Assembly: GCA_013822725.1 (NCBI GenBank)
Contig: PNKX01000006.1
Location: 150,411-214,410, forward strand
DNA length: 64,000 nt
Reading direction: 5' to 3'
Origin: Pirellula sp.
Lineage (GTDB): Bacteria > Planctomycetota > Planctomycetia > Pirellulales > Lacipirellulaceae
Positions 24,912 to 32,562 of the stretch are shown in pieces. A program made the position numbers and the translations under genes. The notes under the pieces are model-generated. The model was not told the DNA's origin, made no database searches, and worked only from the letters and a program-made list of their open reading frames with translations. Positions within the stretch are counted from its first letter, which is position 1, and the number at the start of each line of letters is the position of its first letter.

Positions 24912-26312
24912 GTGGCGAACGTTTGCGGAGTTGCTGGACGTTTGATCGGGGCGGCGGCGCTGGCGCTGGCCCTCCTTGGGAGCGAGCGAGGTTGGTCCGC
25001 GGAGCCGTGCCGGATCGAAGTGGTCGATAAGGAAAACGGCTGGCCCGTGCCGCTCGTGGAACTGCGGACGACGAGCGACATCGTGCTGGTGACCGACAAT
25101 GCCGGGCTGATTGCGGTCGATCAGCCCGATTTGATCAATCGCGAAATCTGGTTCGACGTCGCGGGTCATGGCTACGGCGTGAAGGCGGACGGATTCGGCG
25201 CTCGGGGCGTACGGGTGACGCCGCGCGCCGGGAAAACGGTGCGGATCGAAGTCGAGCGGAGCATCATCGCCAAGCGGCTGGGGCGGCTCACCGGCGGCGG
25301 CATCTTTGCTGAGAGCCAGCAGCTCGGCGAGCGGGACGACTGGCAGGAGTCGGGCGTCTTCGGGTGCGATACGGTGCAGGTCGCCAATCATCGCGGGCGG
25401 CGGTTCTGGTTGTGGGGCGACACCGATCTGCCGTCGTATCGGTTCGGCGTGTTTCACAGCACGAGCGCGACGACCGAACTGCGACCGATCACGAAGTTCG
25501 AACCGCCGCTGGCGCTTCACTACGACTACTTCCGCAACGAGCAGGGCGTGCCGCGCGGCGTCTCTGAGTTCCCCGGCAAAGGGCCGACGTGGATCGGCGG
25601 CTACGTGAGCCTGCCCGATCGCGACGGCAACGCCAAACTGGTGGCGACCTACCTCAAAATTCGCCCGCCGCTGGAAGCGTACGAAGCGGGCCTCTGCGTC
25701 TGGAATGACGAGGCGGAGAAATTTGAACAGCTCCGCAAAGTCTGGACGAAGACGTCGGCGGCGCCGGATCGGCCGTTGATTCCCGACGGCCATCCCGCCT
25801 TGTGGCGCGACGACGCCGGCAAGGAGTGGCTGCTGCTGGGCAACCCGCTGCCGAACTTCCGCTGCCCGGCCACGTTCGAGGCGTGGCAAGATGCGGCGAC
25901 TTGGGAAAAACTCACCCCGCAGGAAATGCTGCCGACGGTCGATGGCGGCAAAGTGAAGCCCCACACCGGGTCGATCGCGTGGAACGAATTCCGCGGTCGG
26001 TGGGTGACGGTCTTCATGGAGTCGTTCGGCAAGCCCTCGGCCTTCGGCGAACTATGGTACGCCGAGGCCGACGCCCCTACCGGCCTCTGGGGCCCGGCGG
26101 TGAAAGTGCTGTCGCACGACAACTACACCTTCTACAACCCGCGGCTGCATGCGGAACTGACTGACGCCAAGTCGCCGGTGCTGTTGTTCGAAGGAACGTA
26201 CACGACCAGCTTCGCCGACCGTCCGCAGCCGACGCCGCGGTACGACTACAACCAGATTCTGTACCGGTTGGATCTCGATGATCCTCGGCTCGCGAAGGCG
26301 CGCGGCGAGTGA
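24912..26312 (+). CDS. Secreted propeller-like protein of unknown family
   Basis: 466 residues from GTG 24912, selected because AAGGAG lies 7 bases upstream and the next 30 residues make a clean signal peptide (ending GWSAEP). A short beta domain (PVPLVELRTTSDIVLVTDNAGLIAVDQPDL, carboxypeptidase-regulatory-like) is followed by WLWGDTDLPSYRFGVFHS, GPTWIGGYVSLPD, LVATYLKIRPPLEAYEAGLCVWND, PALWRDDAGKEWLLLGNP, SIAWNEFRGRWVTVFMESFG and FYNPRLHAELTDAKSPVLLFEGTYT. Repeated blade-like strands and the context next to GH43 suggest a five-bladed propeller, perhaps related to glycosidase or DUF4185 folds. Catalytic residues cannot be assigned. Confidence 0.75.
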   Translation: MANVCGVAGRLIGAAALALALLGSERGWSAEPCRIEVVDKENGWPVPLVELRTTSDIVLVTDNAGLIAVDQPDLINREIWFDVAGHGYGVKADGFGARGVRVTPRAGKTVRIEVERSIIAKRLGRLTGGGIFAESQQLGERDDWQESGVFGCDTVQVANHRGRRFWLWGDTDLPSYRFGVFHSTSATTELRPITKFEPPLALHYDYFRNEQGVPRGVSEFPGKGPTWIGGYVSLPDRDGNAKLVATYLKIRPPLEAYEAGLCVWNDEAEKFEQLRKVWTKTSAAPDRPLIPDGHPALWRDDAGKEWLLLGNPLPNFRCPATFEAWQDAATWEKLTPQEMLPTVDGGKVKPHTGSIAWNEFRGRWVTVFMESFGKPSAFGELWYAEADAPTGLWGPAVKVLSHDNYTFYNPRLHAELTDAKSPVLLFEGTYTTSFADRPQPTPRYDYNQILYRLDLDDPRLAKARGE

Positions 26313-26850
26313 CCGGGGCGGCGAGGTGTGTTCACTGCCCGAGTCTGCCATGTGTGCCATGTCTGCCAAGTCTGCCAATTAAAAATGTTGGCCGACTCGG
26401 GCGCAAGTGGCGACCTTGGCGATGCTACGCGCGCATCTTGAGCGCGGCCGCTCGGAGAGCCATTTCTAAGCGGTCAAAGTGTATTCAAGTTGTCAAAGAG
26501 CTTGCGGGTACATTTGTACCGTAGCAGGTTGCGCGGCCGTTTTCTGTAGGGTAGTTGGAAAAAATTTGGAGAGCGACCGGCGGCTTTAACGTCCCGGAGG
26601 GACGCGTCGACAATAGGTCAGGGAAGGACAGAATTAGCGCCTAGCGTTGCCAGAAACTAACCCCTCTGGTTCCCTCCCCTTGAGGGGGAGGGTTAGGGAG
26701 GGGTGATTGACGCCGCGTACCGGCGTTCCACCCCCTCCCCAGCCCTCCCCTCAAGGGGGAGGGAGCCACAAGTCCTTTGGAGAATTTCGGCTAGCGCCGA
26801 GTGCAAGTATCGCCCATTCAATTGGTAGTATGAGGAACCAATTTATGGCC
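26313..26850. other. Non-coding gap of 538 bases between convergent genes
   Basis: No supported gene. It contains two palindromic structures. One is 26339-26400, where CCGAGTC/GACTCGG arms enclose four TCTGCCAAG/TGTGCCATG-like 9-base units and an inner GCCAA/TTGGC. The other is the larger element listed at 26672-26764. The rest (26401-26650) shows nothing I recognise. Confidence 0.6.
26672..26764. repeat. CCCTCCCC/GGGGAGGG inverted repeat
   Basis: Left part (26672-26705) is CCCTCCCCTTGAGGGGGAGGG followed by TTAGGGAGGGG. The right part (26729-26764) reads CCACCCCCTCCCCAGCCCTCCCC followed by TCAAGGGGGAGGG. Each part can form its own hairpin, and the two also pair with each other, with a small GACGCCG/CGGCGTT stem between them. 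Confidence 0.8.
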
Positions 26851-28716
26851 TCAGGCGGCGGCGACGTCGTCGAGAATTGCGCCGCAGTTGCGGGCGTGGC
26901 GGAGGGCGTCGGGGTCGAGTTTGGCGTCGCGGAGGTCGACCAGATAGAAGTTGATGGCACCGAGCTTGGCGCCGCGCAGGTCGGCGCCGCGGAGGTTCGC
27001 CTTGCGGATTTCTTCAGGACGTTTGAAGACGCGATCTTCATAGTCGTCGTTGTAAAAGCCGGTCATATTTCCTTCGAGGGCGATGGGGCTGTTGACTAGG
27101 CCGCTGCGCGAGGAGCCCATGTGGAAGGTGGCGCCTTCGAGGTTGGCGTCGCGGAGGTCGGCATGTTCCCAGTTGATCTCCGCCAACCCGGCGTTCGAAA
27201 GATCGGCGTCTTGCAGGCAGGCGTGCGGCATGTACGAGCCGCTGAGCAGCGCCTTGGAAAGTTGCGCTCCCTGGAGTTTGGCGTCGGGGAGACGAATATC
27301 TTCCAGATTGGCGCGCACCAGCACGGCTTGCCGCAGGTCAGCGCCATGCAACCTCGCGGTGCGCAGATCGACGCCGCAGAGATTGGCGCGAACCAACGTG
27401 GCGTCGGTGAAGTCAGTTTCCGCTAACGTTGCGTGGGGCAAAGCCGCGCCTGAAAGGTCTGCGTTCGCGAAGCTTGCTCGGGTTAAATCGGCGTCAAACA
27501 ACGTTGCGTGGAACAGATGCGCCGATTTGAGATTGGCGTCGACGAAGCAGGCCTTGAGCAACTTTGCTTCAGCGAGTTTGGCGCCCGTGAGAGTTGCTTG
27601 CGAGAAGTCCGCCTCCACTCCGCGGATTCTGTTCAGATGGACGTTGCCGAGATTGGCGCCGGCGAGCGTAGCGCCCTGCAAGTTGGCGTCGGCAAGTGAC
27701 GCCCCTGCAAGGCTTGCGTCGGAGAAGTCAGCGCCATGCAGGATAGCGCTACGGAGGTCGACGCCAGGCCAATTGACGCCGCACAGCGTCGCCTTGGTCA
27801 GTTGGCGATGATGGCGGGCGGCAGGCGCGGGACGCCACTCGGGGTCAGCCGCGGCCAAGAGGCTCCAGACGGCGGATTGCAACTGTTGACCGGCGGGGGC
27901 GTCGCTCAAAAAGCGGAGCGTGGCGATCGCGTCGGGTCGATCTCGGCAGCGCCGCGCGGCGCGTTCGACAAGCGAACTGTTCAATGACGACGGAAGGTCC
28001 AAGCCGCCTCTGGCCAGTAACTCAATGATCTCGTCGCAGGCTAATTCGCAGACCACGAATTCGTGCAATAGCCACGCGCTCACAGCGGCCGGCAGGCGAT
28101 GCGCCGCTAACTTGTGATGCGCTGTGAGCAGCGAGGCAGCGCGATTGGCCTGCGACGCCAGTGCGTACGACCGCGCGGCGTCGACGGCGTGATGCTGTTC
28201 GAATTGTTCGTAGACGTGCGAGAGAATCTCGGCCTCAGGATCGCAGGCCAACGGGTTCTCAGCATATCGATCGACCAAGATCGTCGCCAAACCGGGGGGC
28301 CAGGAGCGACTACCCGCGACGCCAAGTCGCGTTATGACGGCTGAGCATGTTGCGGGATGCCGCTCGAGGGCGTACTCGATCAATTGATCGATCCGCCACG
28401 CCATCAGCAAAAGGCGAATCTGCGGCCGTTGGATCAACTTCCAAGATGCGATGACGCAGAGTTTGTCGCCGTCGACGGCGGCAAGCTCGTCGCTCGTCGG
28501 ATTGTCGAGCAGCAGGAGTGAGTTTTCGTGCGCAAACCGGGCGGCTAACCATGAGATCGCGGTTGTCTTGCCGCTTTGACGTCGGCCTGTGAGCGCGACG
28601 ACGCCGCGAACGCCGTCGGCCAGCAGTTCTTCGATGACATCGTCCAGAGGGCGATCGTCGCCGTCGTAGACGACGCGCGGTCGTACGGGCGGGATGGCGG
28701 GGAGGATGGGATCCAT
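26851..28716 (-). CDS. P-loop domain fused to pentapeptide repeats
   Basis: 621 residues. The N-terminal part carries a Walker A motif GRRQSGKTT at 44-52 and a LLLLDNP strand that may be Walker B, so it resembles a small AAA/STAND-type ATPase. Residues about 95-300 are helical without recognised domain. From about 305 to 610 there are roughly 50 five-residue units of the A(D/N)LxG type (GADFSDASLAGASLADANL...), forming a right-handed quadrilateral beta helix, with one break near 530-560. Cytoplasmic, no signal peptide. Pentapeptide proteins can mimic DNA or scaffold; here a nucleotide switch in front suggests a regulated interaction, which is inference. Confidence 0.85.
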   Translation of the reverse strand: MDPILPAIPPVRPRVVYDGDDRPLDDVIEELLADGVRGVVALTGRRQSGKTTAISWLAARFAHENSLLLLDNPTSDELAAVDGDKLCVIASWKLIQRPQIRLLLMAWRIDQLIEYALERHPATCSAVITRLGVAGSRSWPPGLATILVDRYAENPLACDPEAEILSHVYEQFEQHHAVDAARSYALASQANRAASLLTAHHKLAAHRLPAAVSAWLLHEFVVCELACDEIIELLARGGLDLPSSLNSSLVERAARRCRDRPDAIATLRFLSDAPAGQQLQSAVWSLLAAADPEWRPAPAARHHRQLTKATLCGVNWPGVDLRSAILHGADFSDASLAGASLADANLQGATLAGANLGNVHLNRIRGVEADFSQATLTGAKLAEAKLLKACFVDANLKSAHLFHATLFDADLTRASFANADLSGAALPHATLAETDFTDATLVRANLCGVDLRTARLHGADLRQAVLVRANLEDIRLPDAKLQGAQLSKALLSGSYMPHACLQDADLSNAGLAEINWEHADLRDANLEGATFHMGSSRSGLVNSPIALEGNMTGFYNDDYEDRVFKRPEEIRKANLRGADLRGAKLGAINFYLVDLRDAKLDPDALRHARNCGAILDDVAAA

Positions 28717-28803
28717 GGCGGTTGCCGTGGCACTAGGAATCTGTTCCGACGTGGTCTGAATTATAGAGGATGGGTGGTGGGAACGCGAAAACGATGCGAC
28801 TTG

Positions 28804-28985
28804 AGGCCCAATGGGCCGCGCTGTGAAAGCCCAGGGATCAGCCCTGGGTTACCGATTTGAATAATCGTCCGAGCCCTGAAGGGGCGCGCTAGCGCCCCTT
28901 CAGGGCTCGCCACTTTCTCTCGTCCTCGCACCCAGGGCTGCGCCCTGGGCTTTCGCGGCGCGGCCTTTGAGGCCTGAATTTGGAC
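28804..28985. repeat. Composite palindrome cluster
   Basis: Consecutive hairpins: GGCCCAATGGGCC; CCCAGGG.TCAG.CCCTGGG (near 28832); GAGCCCTGAAGGGGCG...CGCCCCTTCAGGGCTC, a 16-base perfect stem around GCTAGC (28873-28911); CCCAGGGCTGCGCCCTGGG (near 28931); and GGCCTTTGAGGCC. It lies between divergent genes in a 362-base gap that has no supported coding sequence. Confidence 0.82.
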
Positions 28986-29078
28986 TGGGGTATTTAATTC
29001 TCGCGCCATCACGTTAATGGCGGCGAGTACTCGCGGTTTCCTGCTTGGGCATGCATTGACCAAACAGGAGATCGAACC

Positions 29079-29666
29079 ATGTTTCGCCAGCAAGTGCGCA
29101 GCGGGCTGACCCATGTGGGGCTTGCGCTCCGCGATCCCGAGGAGTTTGCCGTCGTTTGGAACGAGGGGCGGGGCGCCTATCGGTGGCCCGTGTGGGGGGC
29201 GCTCCTCGCGACGGCGATTGCGGGGACGACGACTTACGGGATGACGATGGGGTTGCTTGGCGGAGCGGGCGATATTTTCTACAAGGCGATCATCTGCACG
29301 CTCGCGGCGGGGTTGGCGTGGGCGATTCCGTTGCCGGCGCTTTACATCCTCAATAGCCTTTCGGGTTCGCGGTTGCCGGCGAGCAGCACGCTGTTGGCGG
29401 CGCTCGTGACGGTGAGTTGGGGCGGGCTCGCCATGTTGGCGTCGATCCCGATCAATTGGTTCTTCACGGCGACCGTGCCGCACGCGGGGTTCGTGCTGCT
29501 GGTGAATCTCGTGGTGTTCGCCGGGGTGGGGGTGGCGATGAGCGACGTCTTTCGGCGAGTGATGGAACGGCTCGAGCCGCAGCATGTGACGCCGGTGTGG
29601 TGGCTGCTGTTGGTGGGGGCGATTGGGGGGGAGTTGTTTTTCTTCTTTGGGTTGTTTGAGTTTTGA
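29079..29666 (+). CDS. Multi-pass membrane protein of unknown function
   Basis: 195 residues starting behind ACAGGAG. Five or so hydrophobic helices: about 37-60, 68-92, 103-125, 135-158, 172-192. The layout resembles Yip1-like membrane proteins. It stands first in a plus-strand group (two membrane proteins, PspA, coiled-coil protein), so a role in envelope maintenance is possible by association. Confidence 0.65.
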   Translation: MFRQQVRSGLTHVGLALRDPEEFAVVWNEGRGAYRWPVWGALLATAIAGTTTYGMTMGLLGGAGDIFYKAIICTLAAGLAWAIPLPALYILNSLSGSRLPASSTLLAALVTVSWGGLAMLASIPINWFFTATVPHAGFVLLVNLVVFAGVGVAMSDVFRRVMERLEPQHVTPVWWLLLVGAIGGELFFFFGLFEF

Positions 29667-29726
29667 TCGCGCGGCGTGGGTGATGGGGAATGATGGCAGC
29701 GCGGAAGGCGGCGGTCACAATAAAGG

Positions 29727-29783
29727 CCATTTAGCCGCGGGCGGTAGCCCGCGAACCCGCCGCGAGCGGGCGGGGCTAAATGG
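29727..29783. repeat. Palindromic element between two membrane-protein genes
   Basis: Outer arms CCATTTAGCC (29727-29736) and GGCTAAATGG (29774-29783) are perfect reverse complements. Inside are GCGGGC/GCCCGC hairpins (GCGGGCGGTAGCCCGC and CCCGCCGCGAGCGGG). Confidence 0.82.
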
Positions 29784-29841
29784 GCGTGGCGGTGTGGGGC
29801 GTTCATAGAAAATACAAACGTCGTAAATTGAGGTTGGAATC

Positions 29842-30771
29842 ATGTCGGCAACTCATAACGTTCCTGCGAATGCGACCGAACAACTTTTGGGCGTCCGTCG
29901 TCGGCTTCGTGACTCCACATTGCGAACGCCGGCGGCGGGTGCGCCTGGCTTGGTCGACGACGAGTTTTGTGCCGTCGAGGTGGTCGAACCGCCGGCGCCG
30001 CCGCGGCCGATTGATCCGCGTGAGTTGACGATGCTCACGCTGCTGGAGTTGGTGCTGAAGGATCGGCCTCGGCTGTACCAAGCGTTGCGATTGCCGGCGG
30101 CGACGCCGAGGTTGTTGCCGCGGCTGCTGGCGATCTCGCTCACCGGGTTTGTGCTGTATGGCGTGGCGATGTCGCTGGTGTTTACCGCGACGGGGCGTTG
30201 GCCGTCGCTGATGTCGCTGCCGGCGTGGTTGGAGACGCCGCGGGCGACCTTGCTGGCGTTCGCGCCGATTGAATCGACGTTGGGCAATCTCGGGCCGTGG
30301 GTCAATGGCGAAGCGGCGGCGCTAGTGGCGGCGTATGCCTTTGGGTTGATTGCGGCGAGCGCCGTCTGCTTGCCGAGCCTCTACTTCTACTGCCTGCTAG
30401 CCGGGGTGCGGATGACGATGCTGGAGGTGGTGGTCCACACGCTCAAGTCGAAGGCGGTAGCGGCGGTGGCGCTGGTGGGGATCTTGCCGATTTACGTCGC
30501 GGTGGCGATGGGAGTGGTGATATTTGGCGCCGGGGAGTTGGTGCTCGCGGGGACGATGTGGCTGGGGCTGATCTTGCCGTTCATCGCCGGGCTGTGGGGG
30601 ACGGTGGCGTTGTACCAAGGGTTCGCGCCGCTGTGCGACACGATGCCGGCGGAGCGGGCGAAGCGGCGCGAGTGTTTTCTGCGGCGGCTCGTGTTGTCTT
30701 GGTCGGCCTGCTACACGGCGGTGGTGCCGGTGATGATTTATACGATTTGGGAGACGCTGTCGCGGGGGTAG
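29842..30771 (+). CDS. Multi-pass membrane protein with proline-rich N-terminus
   Basis: 309 residues behind GAGGTTGGAATC. About 60 soluble N-terminal residues (with VEPPAPPRPIDPRE), then five to six hydrophobic helices (about 90-115, 150-175, 180-205, 215-240, 245-270, 285-303). Pairing with the smaller membrane protein upstream and topological similarity suggest related proteins. No catalytic motif; function unknown. Confidence 0.65.
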   Translation: MSATHNVPANATEQLLGVRRRLRDSTLRTPAAGAPGLVDDEFCAVEVVEPPAPPRPIDPRELTMLTLLELVLKDRPRLYQALRLPAATPRLLPRLLAISLTGFVLYGVAMSLVFTATGRWPSLMSLPAWLETPRATLLAFAPIESTLGNLGPWVNGEAAALVAAYAFGLIAASAVCLPSLYFYCLLAGVRMTMLEVVVHTLKSKAVAAVALVGILPIYVAVAMGVVIFGAGELVLAGTMWLGLILPFIAGLWGTVALYQGFAPLCDTMPAERAKRRECFLRRLVLSWSACYTAVVPVMIYTIWETLSRG

Positions 30772-30794
30772 ACGTCACAACGTCGTTTTGATTG

Positions 30795-31011
30795 AACCGC
30801 CAAGGACGCCAAGAGCGCCAAGGAATTCGGGGAAGATTGACCGCGAATCACGCGAATTGACGCGAATGAAAAGAACTGGTTTTTGTTCATTCGCGCAGAA
30901 GAGCGTGATTCGCGGTTCCTTCAAATTCCAGTATTCCCGTCGTGCTCGTTGTGCCGTTGTGGTTCAACTCCCCCATGCACTTCCTTGACGCTCTTGGCGT
31001 CCTTGGCGGTT
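30795..31011. repeat. Long nested palindrome in the pspA leader region
   Basis: Outer arms of 29 bases (30795-30823 and 30983-31011) match with one mismatch; each is a 9-base periodic sequence (CCAAGGACG, CCAAGAGCG, CCAAGG). An inner pair (30841-30870 with 30886-30915; CCGCGAATCACGCGAAT and its complement) is likewise periodic. The right outer arm ends 48 bases before the pspA start codon. Confidence 0.9.
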
Positions 31012-31059
31012 AGTTCTTTGACCATGTACTTCCCCTGTTTCATTAAAGGAAAACATGAT

Positions 31060-31719
31060 ATGAAACTGATCAAACGCATGAGTAATCTTCTCTCGGCGAA
31101 CTTGAACGACGTGCTCGATAACTGCGAGGATCCCGAGAAGATGCTCCGGCAGGCGGTGCGGGAGATGGAGACGGCGCTCGGCCGGTTGATGGATGGGGCC
31201 GCGCGAGCGATCGGCCATCAGAAGTTGCTGGGCCGGCAACTTGGCGAGCAGCGGCAGGCGATCGGGCAGCGGGTGCGGACGGCGGAGCTGGCCCTCGCGC
31301 GGGGCGACGAGGCGGCGGCGCGGCGGGAGCTGCGGCGGAAGATTGAGCATACGCAGATGGCGGATGCGCTGGCCCATCAGGCGGCGACGGCGGAGGAGCT
31401 AGGCGATCGGCTGCGACAGCAAGTGACGGCGATGCGGCTGAAGTTGGCCGAGGCGCGGCGGAAGCTGGCGGAGATTTCGGCGCGGAATCGGGCGGCGGTG
31501 GCGAGGCGGAAGTTTATTGAAGCGATTCCGCGTGAGGCGATCGACGGCGCGGTCGTGTCGACGTTCGATCGGATTTGTGCGCGGGTCGAGCAATCGGAAG
31601 CGGAGAGCGAGGCGCTGCTCGAACTGTTGGGCGTCGACGAGTTCGCGGATCCGTTTGACGCCGACGTCGAGGCGGAGCTCCGCGCGATGCGGGAGGCGGC
31701 GAGCCATGTTACTCATTGA
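31060..31719 (+). CDS. pspA: PspA/IM30-family membrane-stress protein
   Basis: 219 residues from ATG 31060 (AAAGGA upstream); the frame runs back to 30883 through the palindrome and that extension is rejected. It begins MKLIKRMSNLLSANLNDVLDNCEDPEKMLRQAVREME, matching the amphipathic N-terminal helix and DPEKML signature of PspA/Vipp1, followed by long coiled-coil helices to about 150 and a shorter C-terminal part. PspA proteins form ESCRT-III-like scaffolds on stressed inner membranes. Overlaps the next gene by 14 bases, indicating coupled translation. Confidence 0.9.
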   Translation: MKLIKRMSNLLSANLNDVLDNCEDPEKMLRQAVREMETALGRLMDGAARAIGHQKLLGRQLGEQRQAIGQRVRTAELALARGDEAAARRELRRKIEHTQMADALAHQAATAEELGDRLRQQVTAMRLKLAEARRKLAEISARNRAAVARRKFIEAIPREAIDGAVVSTFDRICARVEQSEAESEALLELLGVDEFADPFDADVEAELRAMREAASHVTH

Positions 31720-32386
31720 GACGGCGATTTTTTATCTGCTGTTTGGTGTCGTCGTGGCCGTGGCGTATTACCTCCGCGGAGGTGCGACCTTCGAGTTGGT
31801 GGCGGCGACGTTTTTTTGGCCGTTCTATCTGCCGATGTTGCTGGCTACGGGAGAAGATGCGGGGGAGACGCTAAGCGGCAAGCCACCGGTCGGGAACGAT
31901 TCGTTGGAGGAACGTGATGCGTTGGCGACGGCGATTGGGCAAGTGGAGGGAGAACTGGATGCGGCGCTGGAGGGGCTCGACGGGTGGGCCGAGGATGTGC
32001 TGAACTGCGAGGCGCGGCGGTTGGTCGAACTCCGTTCGGCGTGGCGGCTGCAGGCGGAGCGGATTCGGCAGCTGGATCGGCTGCTGGCCGAGCCGGCGAC
32101 GCATGACGATCCGCTTGCCGCGGCGGCGGCCGACGTCGGGAAGGCGCGGCACAGCGAAGAGGTGCGGCGTGAGAATATTCGGCAGCTGGCGGCGCTGCGG
32201 AAGCAGCTGCATGGCGATTTGATCGGCACGCTCGCGTGGGTGCGCGAGTTGGTGACGATGATTCACTTGGCGAAGTTCAGCGGGGCGCCGGCGGCGCGGG
32301 CGGAGGAGCTTGTCGCGCAGATTGCGGCGGCGGTGCAGGGGTTGTCGGAGGTGAACGCTTGGCGGGAGGAGGAACTGGCGGTGTGA
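31706..32386 (+). CDS. Membrane-anchored coiled-coil protein coupled to pspA
   Basis: 226 residues beginning inside the end of pspA (14-base overlap, ATG 31706). One N-terminal hydrophobic region in two parts (LLIETAIFYLLFGVVVAVAYYL and FELVAATFFWPFYLPMLLA), then about 170 residues predicted as coiled coil, rich in E, A, R and L. The upstream open frame back to 31517 is antisense-like Arg-rich sequence and not real. It probably acts with PspA at the membrane, a role analogous to PspB/PspC but not homologous by sequence. Confidence 0.78.
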   Translation: MLLIETAIFYLLFGVVVAVAYYLRGGATFELVAATFFWPFYLPMLLATGEDAGETLSGKPPVGNDSLEERDALATAIGQVEGELDAALEGLDGWAEDVLNCEARRLVELRSAWRLQAERIRQLDRLLAEPATHDDPLAAAAADVGKARHSEEVRRENIRQLAALRKQLHGDLIGTLAWVRELVTMIHLAKFSGAPAARAEELVAQIAAAVQGLSEVNAWREEELAV

Positions 32387-32562
32387 AGGATGCTTGATGC
32401 TTGTTGCTGGATACTGGATGGAGTGACGAATGGGCAGTGGGCAGCGAGGAGGGGACGGGTTGGTTGTGCACGGTCGGTACTTAAGTACTTCGTACGCCGT
32501 ACATGAGTACGGAGGCCAGATCCGCCATCTAGCAACCAGCAACGAGCATCCAGATTCCAACA
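32387..32562. other. Short convergent gap with imperfect palindrome
   Basis: GGATGCTTGATGCTTGTTGCTGG (from about 32388) is partly matched by CCAGCAACGAGCATCC (about 32537-32552), giving an outer stem. A GTACTTAAGTACTTCGTACG palindrome-rich stretch lies between. No gene. Confidence 0.6.

Noticed and set aside
24708..25964. Minus-strand 418-codon frame over the secreted propeller-like gene
   Set aside because: The plus strand has a ribosome site and signal peptide; the minus frame is His/Arg/Pro-rich as shadow frames here are.
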